Translations under genes and position numbers: made by a program
In this document: piece after piece, positions 22,724-33,807 of the stretch
Numbering within the stretch: the stretch's first letter is position 1
Layout: every line of letters starts with the position of its first letter
DNA from: Petrosia ficiformis
Lineage: Eukaryota > Porifera > Demospongiae > Haplosclerida > Petrosiidae
NCBI GenBank assembly: GCA_947044365.1
Contig: OX345637.1
Span: 13,548,916-13,612,915, forward strand
Length of the DNA stretch: 64,000 nt
Reading direction: 5' to 3'
Notes under the pieces: generated by a model
What the model was told of the DNA's origin: nothing
What the model saw: the letters and a program-made list of their open reading frames with translations, nothing else
The model's database searches: none

Positions 22724-25060
22724 TTAAGTCTCATAAACAGTAGTAGTAGTAGTTGTCTGTTGTACAGTCTCATAAACAGGAGTAGTTGTTTCTTGTACAG
22801 TCTCATAAACAGGAGTAGTTATTTGTTGTACTGTCCCATAAACAGGATTATTAATCTCTATGGAGTGGATATCTTCATAAGCTGGATTGTTGTTAAGTAG
22901 TACTTTAAAACTTCTTTCACTGGATATTATATTGTTACTTAGATCGTCATAAGCAGGATTAGTTTGTACTAATAGTGGTTGACCTAAGGGAATAGAATTT
23001 GTTTATATGCAGTTAACAACACTTTAGTGTTCATCCAACAGACATTCAATAAAGCATATATGTTTATGTACAACTTGGGAAAAATAAGTATGCATTTAAT
23101 ATTATATGTATAACCTGATTGTTGATGGTATCTTGCACAGGTGCAGACAACAATAGTGAATCCTATCAAAATCAATACAAATACTCCAATACTAGTAGTA
23201 GTGATTATGATGATAGTACTGTTAATGATAGCTTCAGAATTTGAAATCACTGCATGTAATAAAAACTAAATGAATAATGAATGTAATATAAATCGTCCAC
23301 ACTAACTGGAAGATGGCAGTAATATGTAAGAGGTTTTAATCAACATGGTTGATGCTGTGATTGACATGGCTGAGATTGAAAGTGATGTTATTATTAATGT
23401 TGTTGATGTTTGTTCATCTACAAACACTTGATTCTTAATAATAGCTGGTAATTGACTCAGTGTGTTATCATTCTCAACATCATATATATACAAGTCATAA
23501 TATCCAGTAATAATATTTGATATACAACCCTCAGCAATGTTGACATCTCTATTAAACCTCAATGACCATGTAATATTGTTATTTCGTAACAACTGTGTTT
23601 CACAACCAACTGCAGTAGTATTTATAGAGAATCTACATACCACACACACTTCTCCACTAGTACTAGTTATATCAATTGATTGAGTGTCAAATGTTGCTAC
23701 AGAGAGTAGTTAATATTTAAACAAGTATATTGAATGGTACATCACTTACTAAAATTAACACCAGGATTAATACTAAACTGTCCATCCAAAATCACTTGTG
23801 CAGTATATATCATGTCTGATTGAAGAGTAATAGTATCCACAGTAGTGAGTATATTATCTTGTGATCCTTTCATTAACATTATACCAGTGAAAGTAGTATC
23901 ATCAGTTGAATTAGTAATCAATATATCAATAGTAGTGGGATATTCACTAGGACATAGTTCACTAACCTATATATATATATATATAATATATATATAATAT
24001 TATAATAATTATATAATCATGCTCGTATATAGTATGTAGCAACAACTTTCATACTTACATTTATAAACACTGTTATTGATACCATATTGAGAACAACTGC
24101 TGTCAGCTCAATGGATATTGGTATGTTAGAATCAGCTAAAGGAGCTATTAGAACTATTAACTTAAAATGACTGTATTCTAATAATTTATAGAATTGCATA
24201 ATAATCAACACATAGTGTACTGTTCAGGTTAATGTTCATACAATATACAATTGTGCATTATATACAATGAGTATAATACTTACTTTTCTGAAAGTATAGT
24301 GATGATATAGTACTTATTTTGCCATTCCCTGCTCCATTATAACCTGATACTGTTATACTGATCTCATCACATGGATCAGTATTATTAGGAGCTGTTAACA
24401 CATAGTAAGTATCAGTAATAAACTGAGATATATTGAACATGATACTAGTAACTGATATGTTATATCCAGTGATATATGTTTCAGGAAGAGTGAATGGTGG
24501 ATTCCATGATATATTGAGACTTGACAAATCGATAAAATAATGAGATATAACACCAACTGATGATAATGGACCTGTGTAGAAATGATCAGCATAATTATTA
24601 CTAGAATGTAGTAATTAATTTACCTTGAACTAATAGTACAGCTACTTCACTAAATTTATAAATAGGCGTCTGACCATCAGTATTCAAACCTCTACACTTC
24701 ACTTTAGTATTATTGTATTGTGATGATGCAGTTGCTGTTAGATTTAATCTCAGCGTTGTAGCATTCAAAAAATCAAATGTAGATTCAATGAAACCTGCTT
24801 GAATAATATCTGGTTGATTTGTAGCAGTTCCATTAACAAAATAGTTAATTTCTTTAGCAATAACTACACAACTGAATTGAACTGTTGCACCATCCACTGC
24901 ATTTTCTGAGTCAGGATCATCAATTATAACTGTAAATAGTAACAAGTGTATTTAGTATAATTATATATACATTTATTATATATATATATATACCTGGAGT
25001 TTCAGCTAGCACTGATAAAATATGGAGGATAGTGACAATCAACAAGATTACTGCATACAT
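22724..25060 (-). CDS. Receptor gene C: Ig-FN3 membrane protein with tyrosine-motif tail
   Basis: Eight exons, in transcription order: 24994-25060, 24624-24929, 24284-24571, 24059-24135, 23750-23966, 23307-23696, 23115-23249, 22724-22983; 579 codons plus stop. Domains: signal peptide (MYAVILLIVTILHILSVLA); Ig-like (VQFSC ... YNNTKVKC, no C-strand Trp); FN3 (LNISWNPPF ... GYNGAGNG); third beta-sandwich (DSNIPISIELTAVV ... LCPSEYPTTIDILIT); Cys domain (VCVVCRF, VGCET, EGC) with Ser/Thr/Ile stalk; TM (about IIIITTTSIGVFVLILIGFT); tail of about 95 residues. The tail has NPAYDDL, NPAYEDI, NPVYGTV, TPVYETV twice and a final VYET. The last three YxxV are spaced by exactly seven residues. NPxY and YxxV/I/L are known PTB- and SH2-docking motifs, so a phosphotyrosine-signalling receptor is inferred. 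Introns are compact (49-148 bp). Ligand unknown. Confidence 0.88.
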
Positions 25061-25110
25061 AATCAATTAACTTTAGATTTCATATGACCTAGTGTTAAGA
25101 ACTAAAGCAG

Positions 25111-25118
25111 TTTGCAGT
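25111..25118. repeat. 8-bp target-site duplication, left
   Basis: TTTGCAGT directly before the hAT terminal repeat. The identical octamer follows the right end at 25925-25932. Confidence 0.9.
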
Positions 25119-25924
25119 CAGTGGCGTAGCCACACTGGGGCACGCAGGGGCACGTGCCCCTGTGGATCTTGAGGACAAGAAACTTGAAGAAAGGCGCAGT
25201 TAATTGTCTATTAATTGATTATTTTTGCATGCGTTATTACAGCAGAATTTCTGTGGTCAATTGTTATTACAATTAATGATGTGTTAACACGTGGCTTCTA
25301 TAATAATTATATTTCTTAAAATTAATATCAAAAATGAAGAGACAGATGAAAAACCTCTTGTTACTACTTACCACTTGGACTATCATTCTCTTACTGTTGA
25401 AGCTCCCTTGGCAAAAAAACACGTTGTCTAGATTTCTCGAATTATCAGAGACTAGTGATGCTCTTAAAGAACTAGCACCCTTGAAATCAGCGTTTCCAAC
25501 AGTAGTAAAACTCTTGCAACTGGCTATGACGATCTCTGTCACTTCTGCAAAATGTGAGCGTACCTTTGCCACCTTAAAAAGAGTAAAAACTTACCTGAGG
25601 TCTACCATGACAGAGGAGCGTTTAGCAAATCTTGCTGTTCTTTCCATTGAGAGAGATATCACTAATGCACTTAACCTTGATGAAGTTGTGAGTGAATTTT
25701 CACAGAGTTGTAGACGAATCGTACTTGCTTAATAACTGCTTATCCGTCTAATTACAATTATTATTTCAACATAATTATAAATCAATTAAAAACGAATTAC
25801 TCAATAACAGACACGCCCCTCATGAAATTAATGACAAAAACCCGATTTTTCGCGGCGCGCTTTGCGCGCCGACATTTTGTTTTACTTGTGCCCGTACAGT
25901 CAGATTTTTCTGGCTACGCCACTG
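25119..25924 (+). mobile_element. Short hAT transposon with intact TIRs and 8-bp TSD
   Basis: The left end CAGTGGCGTAGCCA and the right end TGGCTACGCCACTG are perfect inverted repeats, flanked by TTTGCAGT on both sides. This is the hAT signature. At 806 bp it is far shorter than an autonomous hAT and keeps only the 3' end of the transposase gene. It inserted 51 bp upstream of the gene C start codon, splitting the C promoter region. The perfect TSD suggests a fairly recent insertion. Confidence 0.93.
25334..25732 (+). pseudogene. hAT transposase C-terminal dimerisation domain fragment
   Basis: A 132-residue frame ending in the hAT dimerisation region (FPTVVKLLQLAMTISVTSAK, CERTFATLKRVKTYLRSTM, EERLANLAVLSIERD), where S-x-x-x-E/CER and the L-x-x-L helix are the conserved parts. 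The BED finger, RNase H-like catalytic fold and most of the insertion domain are missing, so it cannot be an active transposase. The N-terminal 40 or so residues of the frame are probably not ancestral coding sequence. Confidence 0.85.
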
Positions 25925-25932
25925 TTTGCAGT
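25925..25932. repeat. 8-bp target-site duplication, right
   Basis: TTTGCAGT directly after the hAT right terminal repeat, matching 25111-25118. Confidence 0.9.
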
Positions 25933-25951
25933 CTCTCGTCGCCAACGCAAA

Positions 25952-25972
25952 CGATCACGTGACATAATGACG
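25952..25972 (-). promoter_or_regulatory. CACGTG / TGACG motif upstream of gene C
   Basis: CGATCACGTGACATAATGACG includes the palindrome TCACGTGA. It resembles the string upstream of gene A (4324-4344). Without the hAT and its duplicated octamer it would lie about 78 bp from the gene C start codon. A further CACGTG is at 26037-26042. A role in the divergent C/D promoter is inferred. Confidence 0.3.
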
Positions 25973-26188
25973 TTTTTTTTTTTTTTTTGTTTTTTTTTTG
26001 CGTGCGAGTGTACGTGTGAGGTACGTGAGAAAGTGTCACGTGTCCAAAGAATTTCGCACGTTCGCGTGGATGGACGACTATGTGAATAATAATAATGATG
26101 AATAATAATTATACCCTGACCACAGAAGAGCTAATTGACATAGCTCTCCAAGCATCTGAAAAACTCGACATCAATAACTCCGACTGTT

Positions 26189-27030
26189 AGTCAGGCGTGG
26201 CCTGACCCTTGCGAAAGGCGGATCGCGGAGGGTCAGGACCAGTACTACTTATAGACCTTGTGCAGCTGACGTCTATGGGGTGCCAAATGAGTCAAAATTA
26301 CATTATCAGTCTTTCTTTTTTTGTTTTGTGTTGGCTGCTCCATTATTACCCCTTCTAATATACTATATCCGACATCCAATATCATATCAGACGTCCGATA
26401 TACTATATCGGACATCTGATATACTATATCCGACATCCGATATCATATCAGACGTCCAACTGGGGGATCTGGAGGGGGGGGGGGGGGGGGGGCAGAGCCC
26501 CCCATTTTAGGTCCTGGGATCCATGTTGTTTGAGTCGGGAGAAGCGAATAATTTTGACACAAACGGCACTCCATAGACGTCAGAAGGTTGAAATTTCCGT
26601 GTATTTACCGTATTATAAGTGTTTGTGAGTGGCAAAAGAATGGTTGGCATTATTGTTGGCAGATGGGGCTGGTTCCCCAAGAGTGCAATAATAAAACAAT
26701 CTAATAAAGCAAAGAGTGTATCTAATACCTGGTCCTTCATGATAGACGTCAGAGGTGTGACTACTATAACAACAGATGAAAGTCCATCATATCGAAAGAA
26801 AGGTAGACAGACGCCCATAGCAGAAGGTTTTTCTATACCCCATTGATAGAAATGCAAACACGTCATAACCTTGAACGAAGGCATTTATCACCTTTCTTTG
26901 GTCTTTTTTTAACACATAACCTAGTTTTCTGGCTACAGTTTCTTCCGCCATTACTCTTATAATGTGACAATTTAATGACATTTTTTGACATCACTTCCAG
27001 TGCCGCAGAAAATCTGCGGCCAACCCTCCA
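26189..27030 (-). pseudogene. RecQ-like helicase fragment inside a decayed TIR element
   Basis: On the minus strand, about 26840-26960 encodes a RecQ-type motif 0/I region (ARKLGYVLKKDQRKVINAFV, DVFAFLSMGYRKTFCYG), and after a frameshift about 26720-26800 encodes a motif Ia region (SSVVIVVTPLTSIMKDQV). The Walker A glycine before Lys is replaced (GYRKT instead of GYGKS), and no DEAH-box region or C-terminal half is present. The left boundary at 26189 starts TAGTCAGGCGTGGCCTGACC. A GC-rich region with partly complementary sequence lies at about 26990-27030, but the right end is unclear. A second such relic occurs at 33098-33315. Helicase genes of this type are carried by some DNA transposons; which superfamily cannot be told here. 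Confidence 0.6.
26359..26458. repeat. Short tandem repeat of TCCGATATACTATATC type
   Basis: Several degenerate copies of a unit of about 21-24 bp built from GACATCCGATAT and CATATCAGACGTCC, followed by a G-rich run at about 26465-26492. Lies beside the helicase relic and could be its untranslated end. Confidence 0.7.
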
Positions 27031-27084
27031 CCTTTCGCAAGTTTTTATGCCATCCATGCAGCTACAGACCAAAAGAAAGAAAGC

Positions 27085-27214
27085 TTTTAGCTTATGTAGA
27101 AACTAGAACTAACAGCTAGCTTTTCTACTTGAAATATATTCCTAAAGTTGTACAATGTCCTTCCATTATTACTGGTGGCTGTACACCACAAAGCAGTCAT
27201 ATAGTGAGTGATAC
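27085..27214 (+). mobile_element. MITE family M1, 3' fragment
   Basis: Contains the right half of the element (AGCTTATGTAGAAACTAGAAC to CACAAAGCAGTCATATAGTG). The left half is absent. Confidence 0.6.
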
Positions 27215-28917
27215 TTTTTCTCTCTATATATATTATATTTAATTTTTTAATTTATATATTATTTTTTTATTTTTTAATACACACTTCTATTCATGATCAG
27301 TGTTTGTATATACACTGCTTTTGAGCACTCTTTCCACCAGTGTAACATAACAGGAATAAAGCCACAAGCCGGGCCCAGCCATAAATTTCCCCTCAGTTTA
27401 TTCTTTTTAACTCTGAAAACACTTTAGCTTCTGGGAGACTGCACCCCCCAGACCCAGACCCCTGCTTTACAACTCTCAATTTGTTGGCCCTGCTATCACT
27501 AAACACTCAGATACGCCACTGGTTAGAAGTATGTGTCAATAGTCCATTTCAAAATTAATTATTTATGAGACATTGTGTATTACATACAACAACATATAAA
27601 TGAAGTCACGACCTCGAGTTACAAGATGTTGTGTAATACATACAAGACAATGAGTATTAGCTACATGATGTTAGGAAAGATGTATGACATTGTGTCTAAT
27701 GACACTGCATGATAAACAATTTTTGATGTTTGGCGTGCCATATATATGTTCTAAGATCAATTGAATAGTTGCAAAGCAGAGAGACTTTAAATTTCCTTTG
27801 TTCGTGGGAAAGACAACAACCACCTCACTACCTTCTGAAATTCATAAAGGTCCTTAGCTATACACCTTGTGAGAAGTTGGATTATGAAACCGTAATTTCG
27901 AAAAAGCTTTTTACTGCCCAAAATGATCGCCAAGGGAACAGCAGTGTCAAGTCTCAGTTTGCAACTTCCACATTGTTATTAATCTCTGATGTCACGAGTA
28001 TACTGCTGGAGGGCCAAACATCTGTCACCAATTCCATCTTAGTGTACTAGACACCCTCTCTCTTGTTAGAAGCATAGGTGACTAGGGACAAGACTAGGCC
28101 TGGCCAAATTTTGCTCTGATTTTTTCCTATTTTGATCTGCTCTACTGTTCTCAGTTTTGCCCTTTTCTACCCCGATGTTATGCCCATTATGAACCATATT
28201 GAGTTCATTAACAAAAAAGAGAATTATCATAATAATGCCTTAAAGAGTATGGTGTGACCCAAAACATTGTAAATGGATCCAGAAAATGTAATTATGACGA
28301 ACTATAATTACATAATTCTGCAGTTATGTTAAAAATGATGTTTTAATCTATGATTATTTTGATCTATTATTTTATTAGTCTCTACATGGGTTATCACTTT
28401 ATCTACATGTAGTAGTACTAATTAGTAAGACAATGATAACCACTTTCAGTTATAGTTATAATTAATTAACTGAATAATACTAGTGTTTTGTTCACTAACT
28501 AAACGTGCTATTATTGGCCAATTTCATTTTAGATAGCTATACTATTGTAATAGGTGTGTAAAATAGTTATAGTTTAATTAACTGAATGTCACAATGCCTT
28601 AATACTAAAAGGGGTTTAAATTAGTTAATGAAAACAACTCCAGTATATGTACATGTTTGTATAATTGATACATAATAATTCTTTAGAAATTGATTTTTTT
28701 CTTCTATTGTAAGTAGACATTATTTTCTTCACAAGTTCTTCAAAGTTTTTAATAGAAACCAAGATAGACAAAATTATAATACAAACTCTGGAAGCAGGGT
28801 TCATTCACAACAAGCCATGCGTTACATGCTTATTCAATTTTTAATTGTACTTAACAAAATGTTCTTTTTCGTCTGTTATTTAGAATTTCAGGGCAATTTC
28901 TGTAAGGTTAAGATTAT
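27215..28917. other. Intergenic TE-rich stretch, no gene assigned
   Basis: AT-rich. A hAT-like end (AGATACGCCACTGG) occurs at about 27510, suggesting a non-autonomous element whose other end I could not place. A 93-residue plus frame at 27769-28050 (start MQSRETLNFLCSWERQQ) has no recognised domain and is not supported as a gene. Confidence 0.45.
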
Positions 28918-29336
28918 GGGTAGCACTAAAACACGGAATACGGAAACGGAAACGGAATGCGGAAAACGGAATACACACAAAACTGTCCACTTACAGATTC
29001 CTGAGCAACCAACACTTGCAGCTTACTCAGCAGATATCACAACAACCCTCTTCACAGTCCTTATAAAATTAAAATCAATGATACTAGACATGCCGCTAAG
29101 CTTAGTCTCGTCCATAATGACTGCATGCCATGCGCCATATTGTGATGTGGGTGTGGCATTCAAAAAGTTCCCGTGCCCATATAAATTATTATGTCATTTT
29201 TCAACTCCCAGTTCTTCATAAATACGACATAAACATGATTAAAATACAACATTATATAATTATTATAGTAATAACTCAACTCTGAATTCTTCATAAACTC
29301 AACACAAACACAACATAAACATAAATACAAAGGGCT

Positions 29337-30813
29337 TTACAGCTGTATGGCAAAGTTTTGTAGTAACAATTGTTTATGCAACTTTTGACGCAGTTCATTC
29401 GGAACTACAAGACTCAACGGCTCGAAGTCTGGCCAGTTGGCATGAATACAATTTAGGTAAACGTGATAGTATGCATTCCCATACTTTGTCATTCGCTCAC
29501 TGGTAACAGGGCTAATAAACTTTCTGTCTTCTTGGTGTCGAACAGCAATATTAAAGGGTGGATATATTCCCCTGCTTTGGGAAAGGTTGATGGCAGCCAG
29601 CACACACTCTGATATTCCCATGTAGAAAGATCAAAGTGAATTCTGACATAGGGGCTGGAAATATTGGTGGTGGTAGAGATGAAGACATAAACTGGCTTGG
29701 GGGGGTTAGAGGAGTGGCTATTCGATTAATAGGTGTACCTGGATGAGATATACCAAATGGCGACTGTGATGTACTTGGGAAACCTGATTGTAAACCACTG
29801 GGTGGTTGTTGTGCACCACTTTGAGAAAGGACAACAGTATCTTGGATAGAAATTAGAGGAGGAGGTAAAGGTGGTATATAATCTACGGAACAAGGGGTGG
29901 TGATTGGGACGGTTACTTGCAAAGGAATTCGAAGTACATCTGAAACACTTTGGACCTTCCCTGTCTTCTTTTTCCGTATTGCCTTGCCATTCTTTTGACC
30001 AGCACCAGAGGGTAAGCTGTGTTGTGCCAATTTTGTGAGACTGATATTTTTTTGTTGTGATATAGCAGCCAAAGTTGATTGAAGGCTTCCCATAATCTCA
30101 GTTACTGCTACAGAATGTGAACACAACCCAATTGATTTGAAGTGGGGACAGTTTTGATCACATACACAACGACCTTTTTTTAGGCAAACATAGTGAGGTA
30201 GGCCACTGGAGGTACTTTTAACCATTCTTGCTTCAGAATTGCCTGGAGCTTTCTGAATGTCTTCAGGTGATTGAACAAGTTGTTTCGCTTTCAACCATAT
30301 CCCTCTAGGGATGCTGGTGGGATGTTTAGAAGAGCAATTGCCTCATCTAAACTTACTGACAACACTTCACCCCCTATACTGTTAGTACATGTATTTGAGG
30401 CAAATAATGAAGTGGTACTTGATTGAACATCATTACCACTACTGCATCTATTGGGGTGTACTCTAGCTGAGAGGAACCTTTTCAAATGCTGTTTTCGACT
30501 TTCTGAGTTCATGCGTCGCCATCTGTCAATTGACACAGAAAAGATTTGGTATTCATTGTGGATTCTATACTCTCCTAATCCAACAACAGCTCGCTCTACT
30601 TCAATCATTTGACCATTTGCAAAGTCTATCATCTTTTTGTTGAACAAGGGCCACTCAGATTTTTAAAAATCTACCTTCACTTTGATGGCATTATTGGCAG
30701 ATTCATTAGCATTGGTGTGGAATGGCTGAGGAGCGGAGCCTAGGCCTACATCCTCACGAAGCTGTCTCAATGTACATTCAGCAAAAACTTGGGACTTATA
30801 TTTTGTGAACCAG
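29337..30813 (-). pseudogene. MULE-like transposase C-terminal half with SWIM zinc finger
   Basis: Reads from about 30800 (QVFAECTLRQLREDVGLGSA, FHTNANESANNAIKVKV, the Asn/Glu-Ser-x-Asn motif that follows the catalytic core in MULE transposases) through an in-frame TAA near 30663 to SEWPLFNKKMIDFANGQM. A frame change at about 30290 follows, then the SWIM finger (CVCDQNCPHFKSIGLCSH, i.e. CxCx4C...CxH) at about 30105-30175, a Pro/Ser-rich linker, and a C-terminal piece that changes frame again near 29600 (ICAGC-like VCAGCHQPF, then YYHVYLNCIHANWPDF ending 29337). Stop, frameshifts and the missing DDE region mark it as non-functional. Confidence 0.72.
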
Positions 30814-30829
30814 GTGCTATTTTACTTAC

Positions 30830-31991
30830 TCAAGTGAGTGGATTTCACTCTCAGTAGAAGATGATATTGAGGATAGTTCAACCTGCATAGTATCAAGAGA
30901 TATATAATCATGGATTATAGTACTAGTTTAAGCTATGTTAATTAAAAAAAGTCATGATGTGTTTTCTTTAAACCCTAGTTAAGAGGTTGATTCATCAAAT
31001 ACAAGTATGCATATCTTCATAAAACATTGAGAAAAACTTGACTGAATGGCAGACGAATAAATTGTATTGCAGCTGATTATTCAATAACTCGTGCACATAC
31101 ATGCAGTATTTAAATAATTATATCTGTATGATCACATTTATAGTACTAGCACATATATACCTGTTCAACATTCTTAATAGTCCCATATGAATATTTAGAG
31201 CTAGTATTCACTCTCATTTCACCACTACTGATAATATAATAAAAGAAAATAATAATCTTGCATTAAGATGAACAAAGTAAACAACACATTTAAAACCAAA
31301 CAACACTATATATATTAAGCCAGACAAACATCTATCAGAGATGTAATATCCCGAAGGTGACATAAATGACAACTACGTGTTAATGTACTTTTACCAATTG
31401 GACTATATATATATATATATATATATGAGATATTAATTTCAACAGTGTTAACTAGAGACTTATTTAATTACAACAATAATCTCATTAGCAATTAGATGAT
31501 ATGAGTAATCAATCAATACCTTCGCTTTCGTTTCCTTGGTGATACATCAGAGTCAGATGATATCTCCACAGACCTGATACAAATGAATAATAATAATATA
31601 TACGCTATACTACCTTGGCAACTATATGATGTGGTTAGGTATATAGTATATATTTCGCATATATATAATTACAATTATTATATCACAGTTTACCTGAAGA
31701 TTTCATGACTGGGTGGAGAGTCAGACTCAGATGATAGCGTTATTATTTCCTCCTGAAAACATAGATTATGTGTATATATAATTATAATATATATTTAATA
31801 ATTATACAAACAAATATGTTAAAGCAAAGAAAGCTGCAGTGTATAAAAGCAGTATAATGAAAAAATGAAAGCAATACCTTGACAAAAATTGTCATAAATA
31901 CTTTCATTCTTTCAATATCTGTATACAGTAGAAAATTACATAGTATTAGAAAACTTACTTTATCGGAATTGCTGTCTACATTGACATCCAT
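30830..31991 (-). pseudogene. Candidate 5' exons of the MULE-like gene
   Basis: Five short segments with GT-AG borders read as acidic/Ser-rich protein: 31959-31991 (ATG at 31989-31991, MDVNVDSNSDK), 31694-31752 (EEIITLSSESDSPPSHEIF), 31520-31573 (VEISSDSDVSPRKRKRR, an NLS-like end), 31161-31227, 30830-30882 (VELSSISSSTESEIHS). The catalytic part that should follow is deleted. Their link to the transposase is inferred from position inside the same TIRs. Confidence 0.45.
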
Positions 31992-32070
31992 AGCCAGCAC
32001 ATGTGCTCGTAAAACTCCACCTTTTTTCTGTTTCCGTTTACATTCCGTATTCCGTGTTTTAGTGCTACCC

Positions 32071-32920
32071 AGAATTTACACAATGGTTTAAACGATGCCA
32101 AGTCATCAAATTGCAAAGGTAAGTTTCAAACTTTCAATGCGCCTCAAGTGATTCATACAGTGCATGATTATACATGTATGTGTATATGGCAATAATAGGG
32201 TGGCCAGTGCCCCCCCGGGCCCTCTACTGTTCCTCCTTTGCTGTACTCATGCATCAACATGTCAAAGGAACAAATCAAACAAAAATGAAAAGCACAGCAG
32301 TGCCAAACCCTTGGGACAGAGCCATTTATAGGATCTGAAGATCGTGTGACCCAGCTCTATGTGAATTAAATGAATGTAAGCTACTCATATGATATGTAAA
32401 TATTCACCTATTTACTGATATCAAATATAGTTGCCATAGTAACATAGTTGCATAATATTATAATATATAATTACAATTATGTTATATTATTATTATGTAT
32501 AATTTTACACATGGACTTTGATGTTTATATAAATAAAAATTATGATAGCTTCAACGTAGTCTTCCAAACTACTGTTTTGTTTGCTCCCAAATGAGTTACT
32601 CAAAAAGGAGAATGCCTTTTCTATAGTTAGAATCTTCCATACTCTAACCACAACACTAATCATGTGTGCAGCTAAACTGCCATCATGATCAGTGGTGTAT
32701 CAAGTGAGCTCACATGATCCACCACATGGCCTTCAACAGAATGTTCACTGCTTTGCTTACCTATTCTGCTCAAAATTTTGCCTGCAGAATGTGGACAGGC
32801 CTAAACGTGATAGAAAAGTATTGAAACATCTGGCACTTTGAAATGTGGAATTACAGATATTGTTGAAATTTTGGCACTGAAACTGGCTGATTAAATTCAT
32901 TCCACTGAACTGCTTATGCT
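32071..32920. other. Intergenic, nothing recognised
   Basis: AT-rich sequence with no motif, repeat or coding signal I can support. The minus-strand open frame 32757-33224 overlaps the TIR element at 32921 and is not a gene. Confidence 0.5.
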
Positions 32921-33427
32921 TAGTCTGACAAGCCAGACCCTCGCGATAAGAGGCGAAGGGTCTGGGTACATGCATATTCACTAGTCGTAGACTCTGCAGA
33001 AATATTGCAGACCAATCAGATTGATTATTGTTCAACCACAAGAATTTCAATGTTACTGATTGTGTAATAAAGATGGAGCAAGAGTAAGCACAACTAGCCC
33101 TAAGCACAGTGAGAACAGCAGAACGATTGGGATACAAGAAATTGAAAGCGCAAAAGTTTAAATTAGTGACAAGGTTTATGAAGGGAAGAGATGTATTTGC
33201 CATTCCTCCCGCTGGATTTGGCAAATCACTATGTTATGTACCTTTGACAGTTTCCTAGATAGGAAAAATTGTTGTTGTGATCATTCCTCTTACAGCCGTA
33301 ATGAAAGATCAGGTTTTTTTTTTTTTTTTTGCAATGACCACGTGTTCTCTCGTGCATCTACCGCAAATGTTAAATCCAGTGATGGTTCCCAGACCCTCCG
33401 CTTCCGAGGGTCTGGCTTGTCAGACTA
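32921..33427 (+). mobile_element. TIR element carrying a RecQ-like helicase relic
   Basis: Ends are TAGTCTGACAAGCCAGACCC at the left and its inverse (GGGTCTGGCTTGTCAGACTA) at the right, each followed inward by a small hairpin (CCCTCG...CGAAGGG / CCCTCCG...CGAGGG). About 507 bp with a helicase fragment inside. The 9-bp flanks differ (GCTTATGCT and TGATCTGCT), so no clear target duplication remains. Confidence 0.7.
33098..33315 (+). pseudogene. RecQ-like helicase N-terminal fragment
   Basis: The plus strand encodes AERLGYKKLKAQKFKLVTRF, GRDVFAIPPAGFGKSLCYVP with an intact Walker A (AGFGKS), one in-frame stop, then IGKIVVVIIPLTAVMKDQ (motif Ia). It ends in a poly-T run, beyond which the helicase reading is lost. 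It lies between the TIRs of 32921-33427 and is a second, independent relic of the helicase type seen at about 26.7-26.97 kb. Confidence 0.7.
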
Positions 33428-33587
33428 TGATCTGCTTAGTCGGGTGTAGCGGTTGAAAAAACGGAGGGTCCGGTTTCAGCCCTATTTTTTTCTTACTGCA
33501 AAAATATTGCAGCCCAATCAGATTTGCAGAACGCAGCCAACGTCATCAATGAGCCACACCTTTGAATTGAAAAGGGTTAAAATTTTG

Positions 33588-33807
33588 TTTAACCTTTTAC
33601 CTGGGCTCCTTGCAGTAGATGTGGTTACATCTACTCTGTGGTCTTCACTTGGCTGTCACAGCCTGTCAGTGACTACTCGTCATAATGATGAGGAGTCTGG
33701 ATGGGTGTGTAACCACACCTTAGACTCCACCTCTAAGTATGAGTCACTCCCAACAATGGTAAAGCCGATTGTGGGAGTGACCTTTGAGGCGGAGCCTCGG
33801 GGGCCCA
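33588..33807 (-). repeat. Split direct repeat B2 of the Ngaro-like element
   Basis: 220 bp nearly identical to 34063-34282, ending GAGGCGGAGCCTCGGGGGCC. It forms the outer 3' end of the element. Confidence 0.88.

Larger units (their letters stand above)
28918..32070 (-). mobile_element. MULE-like DNA transposon, defective
   Basis: The terminal inverted repeats read GGGTAGCACTAAAACACGG from each end and continue into similar CGGAATACGGAAACGGA-type sequence for about 45 bp. Within the 3.15 kb lies one minus-strand gene whose C-terminal half has MULE-type transposase and SWIM zinc-finger features, while the catalytic DDE region is missing. No exact target duplication was seen (flanks TAAGATTAT and AGAATTTAC), so age and exact ends are uncertain. 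Confidence 0.7.

Noticed and set aside
22724..22983. Classical ITAM or ITIM in the gene C tail
   Set aside because: The +3 position is mostly Val and the consensus flank does not fit ITIM (I/V/L-x-Y-x-x-L/V) uniformly. I describe it only as a YxxV/NPxY array.
27769..28050. 93-residue plus-strand open frame
   Set aside because: No domain recognised and surrounded by TE debris; cannot be supported as a gene.
28909..32079. 9-bp target duplication of the MULE-like element
   Set aside because: The flanks TAAGATTAT and AGAATTTAC do not match, so no TSD is claimed.
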